A DNA stretch of 48,104 bases from Micrococcales bacterium 73-13. Lineage in GTDB: Bacteria; Actinomycetota; Actinomycetes; Actinomycetales; Microbacteriaceae. The notes under the pieces are model-generated. The model was not told the DNA's origin, searched no databases, and saw nothing but the letters and a program-made list of their open reading frames with translations. Position 1 is the stretch's first letter. The number at the start of each line of letters is the position of its first letter. The position numbers were made by a program, and so were the translations under genes. Shown piece by piece: positions 16,695 through 24,279 of the stretch. The DNA lies in assembly GCA_001898855.1 (NCBI GenBank), contig MKVN01000032.1, positions 66,467 through 114,570 of the forward strand. The letters run 5' to 3'.

Positions 16695-17834
16695 TCAGCC
16701 GGCGAGCGCGACGCCGAACGCGAGGCCGAGCAGGTAGGTGACGGCGGCCGCGCCGTACCCGATCGCGAGCTGGCGCAGGGCCCGCAGCGGCGGCGAGGTG
16801 CCGGACAGCACACCGGTGAACGCCCCGGTCGCCAGCAGCGCGAGGCCGACCAGGCCCGCGGAGAGCCCGACCGCGAGCCAGCCGGTCGCGCCGAAGGCGT
16901 AGGGCAGCACCGCGACCACGGCGCCGGCGGCGAAGGCGAAGAAGCTGGAGGTCGCCGCGGCGAACGGCGTGCCCACCGCGTCGTGCGCCGACTCGGCGAC
17001 CACCGGCACGGCCGCGGTCTCCGGCCCCGCGGCGGCCGCGAGGACGTGGGCGTCCGGGCTCCCGTCCTCGTGCCGGCGCAGCCGCTGCAGCGCACGGGCG
17101 GCCTTCGCCGTCGCCTCCGCCGGGTCCATCCCGCGCGCGCGGTAGACGAGGGCGAGCTCGTTCGCGTCGAGGTCGAGGTCGCTGATCCGCTGCTCGGCCT
17201 CGGGGTCGGGGTCGGAGGCCCGGATGAGCTCGCGCTGGGAGCTCACCGACACGTACTCCCCGGCCGCCATGCTCAGCGCCCCTGCGAGCAGCCCGGAGAC
17301 GCCGGTGAGCAGGATCGCCGGCGCCGGCATCCCGGCCGCGGCGACGCCGAGGACGAGCGCGAGGTTCGAGACCAGTCCGTCGTTCATCCCGAACACGGCG
17401 GCGCGGAACCCGCCCGCGAGCCGCATCCGCCGGGCGCTCGCGAGCGCGCGCACCACCTCGCCGTGGATCCGCTCGTCGGCGGCCATCGCGTCGGTCGCGT
17501 CGGCGTCCGTCTCGTACGGCGATCGGCCCTCCGCGCGCTGCATGAGCGCGAGCACGAAGACGGAGCCGAACCGGCGGGCGAAGGCGCCGAGCAGGCGGGT
17601 GCCGGGACCGGGCCGGGGCTCCGGATGCGCGTCCGGCCCGAGCAGGTCGATCCAGTGCTGCGCGTGGCGGTCCTCGGCGTCGGCGAGGGCGAGCAGGATG
17701 TCCCGCTCCTCGCCGCCGCGACGCGACGCGAGATCGCGGTAGACGATCGCCTCCGCTCGCTCCGCCGCCAGGTGGCGCCGCCAGCGCCGCACGTCGGAGC
17801 GGCCGGCGCGGTGGGCCCCCGGATCGCTGGTCAT
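16695..17834 (-). CDS. Ferritin-like/VIT1 (CCC1) family iron-manganese transporter
   Basis: A 379-residue two-part membrane protein. Residues about 15-140 form a ferritin-like helical domain with paired metal-ligand patterns (AERAEAIVYRDLA; ALADAEDRHAQHW; DERIHGEVVRAL). Residues about 145-379 are a VIT1/CCC1 transporter with five membrane helices, including the signature GMNDGLVSNLALVLGV and MAAGEYVSVSSQREL. The same layout is seen in MbfA-type exporters of Fe2+/Mn2+, where the ferritin-like domain senses cytosolic metal. The start ATG follows a TAGGCT box by 9 nt. It probably relieves iron or manganese excess; direction of transport is inferred. Confidence 0.87.
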   Translation of the reverse strand: MTSDPGAHRAGRSDVRRWRRHLAAERAEAIVYRDLASRRGGEERDILLALADAEDRHAQHWIDLLGPDAHPEPRPGPGTRLLGAFARRFGSVFVLALMQRAEGRSPYETDADATDAMAADERIHGEVVRALASARRMRLAGGFRAAVFGMNDGLVSNLALVLGVAAAGMPAPAILLTGVSGLLAGALSMAAGEYVSVSSQRELIRASDPDPEAEQRISDLDLDANELALVYRARGMDPAEATAKAARALQRLRRHEDGSPDAHVLAAAAGPETAAVPVVAESAHDAVGTPFAAATSSFFAFAAGAVVAVLPYAFGATGWLAVGLSAGLVGLALLATGAFTGVLSGTSPPLRALRQLAIGYGAAAVTYLLGLAFGVALAG

Positions 17835-17843
17835 GTCCGGTCG

Positions 17844-17849
17844 AGCCTA
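17844..17849 (-). promoter_or_regulatory. -10 box of the VIT-family gene
   Basis: TAGGCT on the reverse strand, 9 nt before the ATG at 17834, leaving a leader of two or three bases. Confidence 0.4.
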
Positions 17850-17860
17850 GCCGCGGCGTG

Positions 17861-17983
17861 CTACCAGAGGCCGGCGACCTTGAGGATCCAGGCGACGCCG
17901 CCCGCGATCGCGACGAGCGTGAGCAGCCCCACGACGAACTGGGGGAACCCCAGCCGGTACGTCCTGATCGCCTTCTCGTTCAT
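17861..17983 (-). CDS. 40-residue membrane protein following folD (DUF3017-like position)
   Basis: A 40-residue frame, [16 protein letters not shown], then a hydrophobic helix [18 protein letters not shown] and the end KVAGLW. The ATG overlaps the folD TGA as ATGA, strong evidence for coupled translation. In other actinobacteria folD is followed by a DUF3017 membrane protein. This could be a minimal version keeping one helix, but similarity at this length cannot be judged by eye. The TAG stop lies 27 bp upstream of the VIT gene's start codon on the same strand. Function unknown. Confidence 0.65.
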   Translation of the reverse strand: MNEKAIRTYRLGFPQFVVGLLTLVAIAGGVAWILKVAGLW

Positions 17984-18891
17984 GCCCCGCCCGCCTTCCG
18001 TGCCTCCGCGGCGTCGGCCGCCCTGGTCGCGCTGTCCACCACATTCTTCACCAGCAGCGCCCGGGTCATGGGCCCGACCCCGCCGGGGTTCGGCGAGAGC
18101 CAGCCGGCGACCTCGGCGACGCCCGGGTCGACATCGCCCGAGAGCCTCGCCCTCCCCGACTCGGTCGTGCCGACCCGGGTGACGCCGACGTCGAGGACCG
18201 CGGCGCCCGGCTTGATCCAGTCGGGCTTGATGAGGTGCGGGACGCCGACCGCCGCGACGACGATGTCCGCGCGACGGCACTCCTCTGCGAGATTCGGCGT
18301 CCGCGAGTGCGTGAGCGTGACCGTCGCGTCGAGGCCCTTGCGCGTCAGCAGCAGACCGAGCGGGCGGCCGACCGTGAGCCCTCGGCCGACGATCGCGACG
18401 TGCTTGCCGGCGATCTCCACGCCGGCGCGCTGCAGCAGCTCGACGATGCCGGCCGGGGTGCACGGCAGCGGCGAGTCGATCCGACCGTCGACGCCGAGGA
18501 CGAGCCGGCCGAGGTTCGTCGGATGCAGGCCGTCCGCGTCCTTGTCGGGGTCGATCGCCTCGATCGCCTCGTGCTCGTCGAGACCCTTCGGCAGCGGCAG
18601 CTGGACGATGTAGCCGGTGACGGCCGGGTTCGTGTTCAGGAAGTCGATCGCGCCGAGGACGTCGGCGCGCGACGCGGTCTCCGGCAGGTCGACCCGGATC
18701 GACTCGACGCCGACCTCGGCGCAGTCGCGGTGCTTGCCCGTGACGTAGCTGACCGAGCCGGGGTCGGCGCCGACGAGCAGCGTGCCCAGGCCCGGGTGGG
18801 CACCGCGCCGCTTGAGCTCCGCGACCCGCTCGGCGAGCTCGGCCTTGATCGCGGCCGCGGTCGCGATGCCGTCGAGGATGCGGGCGCTCAT
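17980..18891 (-). CDS. folD: Bifunctional methylenetetrahydrofolate dehydrogenase/cyclohydrolase FolD
   Basis: FolD interconverts 5,10-methylene-THF, methenyl-THF and 10-formyl-THF, supplying one-carbon units for purines. The 303-residue protein shows the catalytic Lys region [10 protein letters not shown] (about residue 52), the signature [36 protein letters not shown], and the Rossmann motif [10 protein letters not shown], then [11 protein letters not shown] near the end. The ATG at 18891 overlaps the glyA stop as ATGA. The tight glyA-folD-small gene operon lies under a ZTP riboswitch, matching its role in formyl-folate supply for the purine step that consumes ZMP. Confidence 0.96.
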   Translation of the reverse strand: MSARILDGIATAAAIKAELAERVAELKRRGAHPGLGTLLVGADPGSVSYVTGKHRDCAEVGVESIRVDLPETASRADVLGAIDFLNTNPAVTGYIVQLPLPKGLDEHEAIEAIDPDKDADGLHPTNLGRLVLGVDGRIDSPLPCTPAGIVELLQRAGVEIAGKHVAIVGRGLTVGRPLGLLLTRKGLDATVTLTHSRTPNLAEECRRADIVVAAVGVPHLIKPDWIKPGAAVLDVGVTRVGTTESGRARLSGDVDPGVAEVAGWLSPNPGGVGPMTRALLVKNVVDSATRAADAAEARKAGGA

Positions 18892-20201
18892 GCCCACGTC
18901 CCCGGCGAGCTGAGGCCCGGATAGAGCGGGAAGGCCGCGGTGAGGGCGCCGACCCGGGCGCGCAGCGCCGCGAGGTCGGGGTCCGGCAGCAGTGCGTGCG
19001 CGATGATGTCGGCCACCTCCGTGAACTCGGCGTCGTCGAAGCCCCGCGTCGCGAGGGCCGGCGTCCCGATGCGGATCCCGCTCGTCGTCATGGGCGGGCG
19101 GGGGTCGAACGGCACCGAGTTCTTGTTGACCGTGATCCGCGCCTCGTGCAGCCGGTCCTCCGCCTCCTGGCCGGTGAGCTCCGATGCGCGCAGGTCGACG
19201 AGCACGAGGTGCACATCGGTGCCGCCGGTGAGCACGTCGACCCCCTGCGCCCTGGTGTCCGCCTGCATGAGCCGCTCGGCGAGCAGCCGCGCGCCGCGGA
19301 GGGTGCGCTCCTGACGGTCCCTGAACTCCGGCGTCATGGCGAGCTTGAACGCGGTCGCCTTCGCCGCGATCACGTGCATCAGCGGCCCGCCCTGCAGCCC
19401 GGGGAAGACCGCCGAGTCGATCCTCTTGGCGATGGCCGGGTCGTTCGAGAGGACGAAGCCGGACCGGGGGCCGCCGATCGTCTTGTGCACGGTGCTCGTG
19501 ACGACGTCCGCGTAGGGGACGGGCGAGGGATGCAGGCCGGCCGCGACCAGCCCCGCGAAGTGCGCCATGTCGACCCAGAGCAGGGCCCCGACCTCGTCGG
19601 CGATCGCGCGGAACGCGGCGAAGTCGAGCTGCCTGGGATAGGCCGACCAGCCGGCGATGATCATCTTCGGCCGGGTCTCCAGCGCGCGATCCCGCACGAC
19701 GTCCATGTCGATCCGGTACGTCTCGGGATCGACGCCGTAGCTGACGATCTCGTAGTTCCGGCCGGAGAAGTTCTGCTTCCGCCCGTGCGTGAGGTGACCG
19801 CCGTGGTTGAGGTCGAGGCCGAGCACGCGGTCGCCGTGCTCGAGCAGCGCGTGGTAGACGGGCTGGTTCGCCTGCGCCCCGGCGTGCGGCTGGACGTTCG
19901 CGAAGCCCGCGCCGAACAGCGCCTTCGCCCGCTCGACGGCGAGCGACTCGGCGACGTCGACGAACTCGCAGCCGCCGTAGTAGCGCCTGCCGGGGTAGCC
20001 TTCGGCGTACTTGTTCGTCAGGACCGAGCCCTGCGCCTCGAGGATCGCGCGCGGCACGAAGTTCTCCGACGCGATCATCTCGAGGTAGTCGCGCTGCCGG
20101 CCGAGCTCCTGCTCGAGGACGGCGGCGATCTCGGGGTCCACCTCCGCGAGGGGGGCGGTGAAGTACTGCCGGCTCGCCGGCTGGATCGGTGCCTGGTTCA
20201 C
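18888..20201 (-). CDS. glyA: Serine hydroxymethyltransferase
   Basis: GlyA converts serine and THF to glycine and 5,10-methylene-THF using PLP. The 437-residue product has the conserved [18 protein letters not shown] and [17 protein letters not shown] blocks, substrate and THF contacts in [13 protein letters not shown], and the PLP Lys in [14 protein letters not shown]. The GTG start at 20201 is preceded by AAGGAG 8 nt away. The 5' leader carries a ZTP riboswitch, so expression should rise when 10-formyl-THF runs short and ZMP/ZTP accumulates. First gene of the glyA-folD-40-residue operon. Confidence 0.97.
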   Translation of the reverse strand: MNQAPIQPASRQYFTAPLAEVDPEIAAVLEQELGRQRDYLEMIASENFVPRAILEAQGSVLTNKYAEGYPGRRYYGGCEFVDVAESLAVERAKALFGAGFANVQPHAGAQANQPVYHALLEHGDRVLGLDLNHGGHLTHGRKQNFSGRNYEIVSYGVDPETYRIDMDVVRDRALETRPKMIIAGWSAYPRQLDFAAFRAIADEVGALLWVDMAHFAGLVAAGLHPSPVPYADVVTSTVHKTIGGPRSGFVLSNDPAIAKRIDSAVFPGLQGGPLMHVIAAKATAFKLAMTPEFRDRQERTLRGARLLAERLMQADTRAQGVDVLTGGTDVHLVLVDLRASELTGQEAEDRLHEARITVNKNSVPFDPRPPMTTSGIRIGTPALATRGFDDAEFTEVADIIAHALLPDPDLAALRARVGALTAAFPLYPGLSSPGTWA

Positions 20202-20231
20202 AGGGGCTGCTCCTTCGACTGGGGCGGTGAT

Positions 20232-20310
20232 CGAGCCCAGGCGTACGGCTCATCCCTGTGTGCGCCGCTCCCCGGTGGTGGTCCACCTCGAACGCCAGTC
20301 GCGGCATGCC
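20232..20310 (-). ncRNA. ZTP (pfl-type) riboswitch controlling glyA-folD
   Basis: Read on the reverse strand, the leader contains the three conserved blocks of the pfl/ZTP aptamer in order: GCCGCGACUGGCG, then CACCGGGGAGCGGC after a GGUGG/CCACC hairpin, then GCCUGGGCU. GCCGC of the first block pairs with GCGGC of the second (P1), and GGUGG pairs with CCACC (P2). The gene context (glyA, folD) is classic for this class. Family knowledge: ZTP binding turns expression on when folate one-carbon units are low. A GGGC/GCCC helix just past the aptamer and CCCC next to the AAGGAG may form the switching part (inference). Confidence 0.86.
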
Positions 20311-20311
20311 C

Positions 20312-20317
20312 AGCCTA
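20312..20317 (-). promoter_or_regulatory. -10 box of the riboswitch-glyA-folD transcript
   Basis: TAGGCT on the reverse strand. Initiation about 6-7 nt downstream (near 20305) would place the RNA 5' end right at the start of the aptamer. Confidence 0.5.
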
Positions 20318-20449
20318 CCCGCAGGGGCTGCGGCGCGTCTCGCCCGGATCGTCCGACATCCCGCCCGGGGGCCTCGTCGTGGACCGGCGACCGGCCCGCT
20401 CGGCGCCGCGCAGCGCGGCCGTCCGCGAGCCTGCGACCGGCTCCGGCGC
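20318..20449. other. Non-coding interval upstream of the glyA promoter
   Basis: About 130 bp of GC-rich sequence between the downstream end of the isochorismatase-family gene and the glyA promoter. Several short inverted GC arms (for example GCGCCGCGCAGCGCGGC) could form a weak terminator. I see no gene or clear operator. Confidence 0.35.
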
Positions 20450-20998
20450 TCAGCCGGTCGCCAGCACGGCGGCCACGTCGGTGATCTCGACCAGCGGCGC
20501 GAACAGCGCCATCGCGGCGAGGGCGCGCTCGTGGTCGGCGTCGCTCGCCCCGGCGCACGCGTCGGCGGCGACCCGGACCCGCACGCCGGCGTCGCCGGCC
20601 GCGAGCGCGGTGGCGATCACGCAGCAGTCGGTCGAGACGCCGGCGAGGACGATCTCGCGCGCCCCGTCGATCGCCGCGGCCAGGCCGTCGTCCCACTTGC
20701 CGAACGAGGCCCGCGTCACCACGGCGGCGTCCTCGGCGGCGTCCCGGAGCGCGGGGACGAGCTCGTACAGCGGGTCGTCGTGCGGCACGAGCGCGAACGG
20801 CCAGAGCTCGAAGTAGGGGACCCATGCGCCGGTCGGCTCGAGCGGCGCCACGTAGCGGGTGAGGACGGTGCGACCGGCGAACGCCGGCAGCAGCCGGCGC
20901 ACCCCCGCGAGCGCCTCGTCGAACCGCGGCGCCGCCCACGGGCTCGGCGGCTCGGCGAACACGCGCTGCATGTCGACGACGACGAGCCAGGCGGACAT
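20450..20998 (-). CDS. Isochorismatase-family cysteine hydrolase (nicotinamidase-like)
   Basis: A 182-residue soluble hydrolase. The catalytic triad of the superfamily is visible: Asp9 in VVDMQRVF, Lys in SFGKWDDGL (about residue 100) and Cys in [11 protein letters not shown] (about residue 124), with the cis-peptide-type loop just before the Cys. The size and VVDMQ start resemble nicotinamidase-like hydrolases, but the metal-ligand His pattern of true PncA (DxHxxxH) is not evident, so the substrate is open. The ATG at 20998 lies 6 nt from a TACTGT -10. It is divergent from the SGNH hydrolase gene. Confidence 0.82.
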   Translation of the reverse strand: MSAWLVVVDMQRVFAEPPSPWAAPRFDEALAGVRRLLPAFAGRTVLTRYVAPLEPTGAWVPYFELWPFALVPHDDPLYELVPALRDAAEDAAVVTRASFGKWDDGLAAAIDGAREIVLAGVSTDCCVIATALAAGDAGVRVRVAADACAGASDADHERALAAMALFAPLVEITDVAAVLATG

Positions 20999-21004
20999 GC
21001 CGCC

Positions 21005-21010
21005 ACAGTA
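21005..21010 (-). promoter_or_regulatory. -10 box of the isochorismatase-family gene
   Basis: TACTGT on the reverse strand, 6 nt before the ATG at 20998. A leaderless mRNA is predicted. Confidence 0.5.
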
Positions 21011-21045
21011 CCGGTCGGGCATTGAGCCGACGGGGTCGCCGTGGG

Positions 21046-21051
21046 TAGGGT
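21046..21051 (+). promoter_or_regulatory. -10 box of the SGNH hydrolase gene
   Basis: TAGGGT, 7 nt before the ATG at 21059. It favours that start over the in-frame GTG at 21041, which lies upstream of the box. Confidence 0.48.
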
Positions 21052-21058
21052 CGAGGGG

Positions 21059-22573
21059 ATGCGGCGGGTCGCGGGAGGGATCGCAGTCCTGATCGGACTG
21101 CTCCTCGCAGCGCCCGCGGCCCCGGCGCTCTCCGCCGAGCCGGGCGAGCTCGACGGCTTCGAGTACGTCGCGCTCGGCGACTCCTACTCGGCGGGCTTCG
21201 GGCTGATCCCGTTCAGCGCGACGAGCCCGTTCGCGGCGACGCCGCCGACCGACGCGAACGGCTGCTACCAGGCGGACGCGAACTATCCTCACCTCGTCGC
21301 GTCCGCGCTCGGGCTCGCGGTCGACGACCAGACCTGCAGCGGCGCGGTCGCCGCGAACGTCGGCTACCCCGGCGGCACGACCCTGCCGACGCCGCCGACC
21401 CCGACGCCGTCGCTGCTGCCCGCGCTGAGCGCGACCTCCCAGGTCCAGCAGACGATGACGGGCCAGACCGCGCTGCAGCTGCAGACCGCGGCCCTGTCCG
21501 CCTCCACCGACGTCGTGACCTTCGCGATCGGGGGCAACGACCTCGGCTTCGCCGACATCGCCGAGGCCTGCATCCGCCTGACGAACACCGGCTCGTCGAC
21601 CGACTACGCGACGGGCCTGCAGTTCCTCGCCGGCATCCAGGTGAACAATTGCCGGGAGGTCTTCGACGGCAGCGATCCGACCTACGCCGACTTCGATCTC
21701 GTCACCCGGCTCCAGCAGTACGTCGTGCCGCGGATCGAGGCGGTGCTCGACGAGATCGCGACCCGGGCGCCGAACGCCCAGGTGTTCGTCGTCGGCTATC
21801 CGAGGATCGCGACCGGGGACCCCGCGAAGGCGAACGCGTGCTTCACGAGCCCGCTGCCGCCGGCGACCAACGCGGTGCCCTTCTCGGGCGCCGACATCCT
21901 CTTCATCCACGAGATCGAGGGCCTGCTCGATGACGCGCTCGAGGCCGGCGCCAGCGCGCACGGCTTCCACTTCGTCTCCTCCGCGGAGTCGACCGGCTCG
22001 CACGCGCTGTGCGAGACCGACCCGTGGATCAGCGGACTGACCGTCGCGTACCCGAGCGGCGGCGTCTGCCCGACCGACTACCAGCCGCTCGGCCAGGACG
22101 GCAACGTGTACGTCTGCGTCGAGCTCGGCGCGCTGCACCCGAACGCGAGCGGCGTCGCGAACCTCGCGTCCCTCGTCGCGCCGGCGGTGGACGCGGCGTT
22201 CGGCACGAGCCTCAGCGTCGGCTCCGTCGCGCCGGAGGGCCGGCTCACGGTGAGCGGCGTCGGCTTCCGGCCGGGCGAGCAGGTCGAGGTCGTGCTGCAC
22301 TCGACGCCCGCGACGCTCGGGACCTTCACGGCCGGCGCGAGCGGCGCCTTCTCCGCCGCCGTGACGATCCCGGCGGATGCCGCGGCCGGGGCGCACACGG
22401 TCGTCTCGACCGGTCTGGCGTCCGGAAGGGCGTTCTCCGCGGCCCTGACGGTCGAGCTCGCGGCGACCGGCTCGGACCCGCTCGCGCCCCTGCTGCTCGG
22501 CCTGTGCCTGGTGACGACCGGCTTCCTGTTCGTCAGCGCGCGGCGACGCCGACCGTCCGCGCCTGCTCGATGA
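21059..22573 (+). CDS. Secreted SGNH/GDSL hydrolase with LAATG cell-wall sorting signal
   Basis: A 504-residue exported esterase/lipase. A signal peptide (residues 1-26, cleavage after ALSA) is followed by the SGNH domain: block I ALGDSYSAGFG (catalytic Ser about residue 42), the Asn block GGNDLGF (about 160), and the C-terminal HPNASG with the catalytic His. A beta-rich domain follows (about 390-465; TVSGVGFRPGEQVEVVLHS). The protein ends LAATGSDP, then a membrane helix and RRRRPSAPAR, the layout recognised by class E sortases (LAxTG). It should be covalently attached to the wall. Substrate (lipid, acylated glycan) unknown. Its 3' end overlaps the PEBP gene by 41 bp. Confidence 0.88.
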   Translation: MRRVAGGIAVLIGLLLAAPAAPALSAEPGELDGFEYVALGDSYSAGFGLIPFSATSPFAATPPTDANGCYQADANYPHLVASALGLAVDDQTCSGAVAANVGYPGGTTLPTPPTPTPSLLPALSATSQVQQTMTGQTALQLQTAALSASTDVVTFAIGGNDLGFADIAEACIRLTNTGSSTDYATGLQFLAGIQVNNCREVFDGSDPTYADFDLVTRLQQYVVPRIEAVLDEIATRAPNAQVFVVGYPRIATGDPAKANACFTSPLPPATNAVPFSGADILFIHEIEGLLDDALEAGASAHGFHFVSSAESTGSHALCETDPWISGLTVAYPSGGVCPTDYQPLGQDGNVYVCVELGALHPNASGVANLASLVAPAVDAAFGTSLSVGSVAPEGRLTVSGVGFRPGEQVEVVLHSTPATLGTFTAGASGAFSAAVTIPADAAAGAHTVVSTGLASGRAFSAALTVELAATGSDPLAPLLLGLCLVTTGFLFVSARRRRPSAPAR

Positions 22574-22988
22574 CCGCGTCGGCGTAGTCGTCGATGAAGG
22601 CGCGTCGATCCGGCGCGCCCTCGACCGGGCGGCGCAGCGCGTAGACCCAGAAGTAGTAGCGGTGGTCGCCGTGCCCGTGCGGCGGCTGCGGGCCGAACCA
22701 CGAGGTCTGGCCGAGGTCGTTCGGCCCGACGCGGACGCCGGGGGCGGCGAGGTCGAGGCTCGTCGCCTCGGCCGGGATGCCGTAGACCGTCCAGTGGGTG
22801 AAGCCGTCCGGCAGCGGGGCGTCCGGGTCGTGGCAGATGATGGCGTACTCGACGGTGCCCTCCGGCGCGCCGGAGAGCTCGAGGCGGGGCACGGTGCTCC
22901 CGCCGTCCGCGGTGAGCTCGAACGGGATGCGCCCGCCGTCCTCGAAATCGGGGCTCGAGATCGTCAAGCGATCGATGAACAGCGCCAT
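22533..22988 (-). CDS. YbhB/YbcL-family PEBP-like protein
   Basis: A 151-residue phosphatidylethanolamine-binding-like protein of the bacterial YbhB/YbcL group. Conserved ligand-pocket blocks are present: ICHDPDAPLPDGFTHWTVYG (about residues 51-70) and GPQPPHGHGDHRYYFWVYAL (about 99-118). There is no signal peptide, so it is cytoplasmic. GGAGG lies shortly before the ATG, so unlike its neighbours this mRNA has a leader. The biochemical role of the bacterial family is poorly defined. The gene converges on the SGNH hydrolase and overlaps its last 41 bp. Confidence 0.9.
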   Translation of the reverse strand: MALFIDRLTISSPDFEDGGRIPFELTADGGSTVPRLELSGAPEGTVEYAIICHDPDAPLPDGFTHWTVYGIPAEATSLDLAAPGVRVGPNDLGQTSWFGPQPPHGHGDHRYYFWVYALRRPVEGAPDRRAFIDDYADAVIEQARTVGVAAR

Positions 22989-23011
22989 AGCTGACCTCCA
23001 GGGTCCCAGGC

Positions 23012-23017
23012 TAGCTT
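23012..23017 (+). promoter_or_regulatory. -10 box of the FMN-binding lipoprotein operon
   Basis: TAGCTT, 6 nt before the ATG at 23024. It would drive the three-gene flavin electron-transfer unit as a leaderless message. Confidence 0.48.
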
Positions 23018-23023
23018 GACGCC

Positions 23024-23515
23024 ATGCCGATGCCCAGCCGCACCGCGATCGCCGCGCTCTCCGCCCTCGCCGCGGTCGGGACGCTCGCCGGCTGCGCCGC
23101 CGGCGGCGTCGGCGGTGCCGGCGGCACGGTCCCCGAGGCGGCCGCGACCGAGGCCCCGGCCGTCGACGCCGAGACCTCCGCGCCCGGCACGGCGTCGACC
23201 GGGGCCGACGCGTCCGCGGAGTACGCCGACGGCACGTACACGGCCGACGGCGCCTACGTCGCCCCGAGCGGCAGCGAGTCGATCACCGTGACGGTGACGC
23301 TCGCCGACGGCACCGTGACCGCCGTCGACGTCGTCGGCCACGCGACGGACCGCGAGGCGAAGCAGCACCAGGGCGACTTCATCTCGGCGATCGCCGGCGA
23401 GGTGGTCGGCAAGCCGATCGCCGGCCTCTCCGTCGACCGCGTGGCCGGGTCGTCGCTGACCGGGCGCGGCTTCAACGCGGCGCTGGAGACGATCCGCGCC
23501 GAGGCGAGCGCCTAG
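23024..23515 (+). CDS. FMN-binding domain lipoprotein
   Basis: A 163-residue exported flavoprotein. It has a signal peptide with lipobox LAGC (Cys near residue 25) and an Ala/Gly/Thr-rich tether to about residue 65. The FMN_bind domain follows, from YADGTYTADGAYV to DRVAGSSLTGRGFNAAL. In this family ApbE attaches FMN to a Thr or Ser in a D-x-x-(S/A)-G-(A/S)-(S/T) motif; the sequence here puts Ser at that position in AGSSLT. The next gene is an ApbE homologue only 8 bp away, so covalent flavinylation outside the membrane is strongly suggested. The role is to relay electrons on the outer face of the membrane. Confidence 0.85.
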   Translation: MPMPSRTAIAALSALAAVGTLAGCAAGGVGGAGGTVPEAAATEAPAVDAETSAPGTASTGADASAEYADGTYTADGAYVAPSGSESITVTVTLADGTVTAVDVVGHATDREAKQHQGDFISAIAGEVVGKPIAGLSVDRVAGSSLTGRGFNAALETIRAEASA

Positions 23516-23523
23516 GCGCCCGC

Positions 23524-24279
23524 GTGCGGTTCGAGGCGATCGGGGTCCCCTGGTCGATCGAGACCCCCGAGCCGCTGGACGCGGAGGTCCGGCGCGCGAT
23601 CCACGAGCGGATCGAGGCCTACGACCGGAACTGGTCGAGGTTCCGCGCGGACTCCGTCGTCTCGCGCATGGCGCGCGGCGAGGCCGTCGAGCCGCCCGCG
23701 GCGGAGCGGGACCCGCTGTTCGCGCTCTACGACCTGCTCGCCGCGACGACCGGCGGCCGGATGAGCCTCCACGTCGGCGCGGCGCTCTCCCGCCTCGGCT
23801 ACGGCGGCGCCGCGATCGACGTCGGCGCGGCCGGCAAGGGCCAGCTCGTCGACCTCGTCGCCGGCGTGCTCGAGGCGCACGGCGTCGACGCCTGGACGGT
23901 CGACGCCAGCGGCGACATCCGGCACCGGGGCCGCGCCATCCGCATCGCGCTCGAGCACCCCTGGGACGCGACGATGGCGATCGGAGTCGTCGAGCTCGCG
24001 GACGGCGCGATCTGCGCCTCGGCGACGAACCGCCGGCGCTGGGTCGACCTCTCGGGGCGCACGGTGCACCACGTCGTCGACGGCCTGACCGGCGTCCCGG
24101 TCGGCGACGTGGTCGCCACCTGGGCCCTCGCCGCCGACGCGATGACGGCCGACGGCGCGTCCACCGCGCTGTTCTTCACCGCCGACCTGCCTTCCGCACT
24201 GGGGGTGGAATGGGCGAGGATCACCTCGGCGGGACGCGTCGAGGTTTCGCCCGGCTTCCCCGGGGAGGTGTTCGGATGA
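23524..24279 (+). CDS. apbE: FAD:protein FMN transferase (ApbE family)
   Basis: ApbE cuts FAD and attaches the FMN half to Thr or Ser of partner proteins. The 251-residue product shows RMSLHVGAALSRLGYGG, IDVGAAGKGQLVDLVA (FAD-binding), TVDASGDIRHRG, and the C-terminal HHVVDGLTGVPV, then TWALAADAMTADGASTALFF with the metal-ligand Asp/Thr region. It lacks an evident signal peptide and is shorter than exported ApbE proteins (about 330), so whether it acts inside or after export is unclear. GTG start. It overlaps the next gene as ATGA and sits 8 bp after its likely substrate, the FMN-binding lipoprotein. Confidence 0.88.
   Translation: MRFEAIGVPWSIETPEPLDAEVRRAIHERIEAYDRNWSRFRADSVVSRMARGEAVEPPAAERDPLFALYDLLAATTGGRMSLHVGAALSRLGYGGAAIDVGAAGKGQLVDLVAGVLEAHGVDAWTVDASGDIRHRGRAIRIALEHPWDATMAIGVVELADGAICASATNRRRWVDLSGRTVHHVVDGLTGVPVGDVVATWALAADAMTADGASTALFFTADLPSALGVEWARITSAGRVEVSPGFPGEVFG

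Noticed and set aside
15596..17095. Long reverse-strand frame over the fusion-gene end and VIT gene
   Set aside because: Ser/Arg/Pro-only composition and overlap with two well-supported genes mark it as a shadow.
20450..20998. True nicotinamidase PncA
   Set aside because: The triad fits the superfamily but the DxHxxxH metal pattern is not evident, so only the family is claimed.
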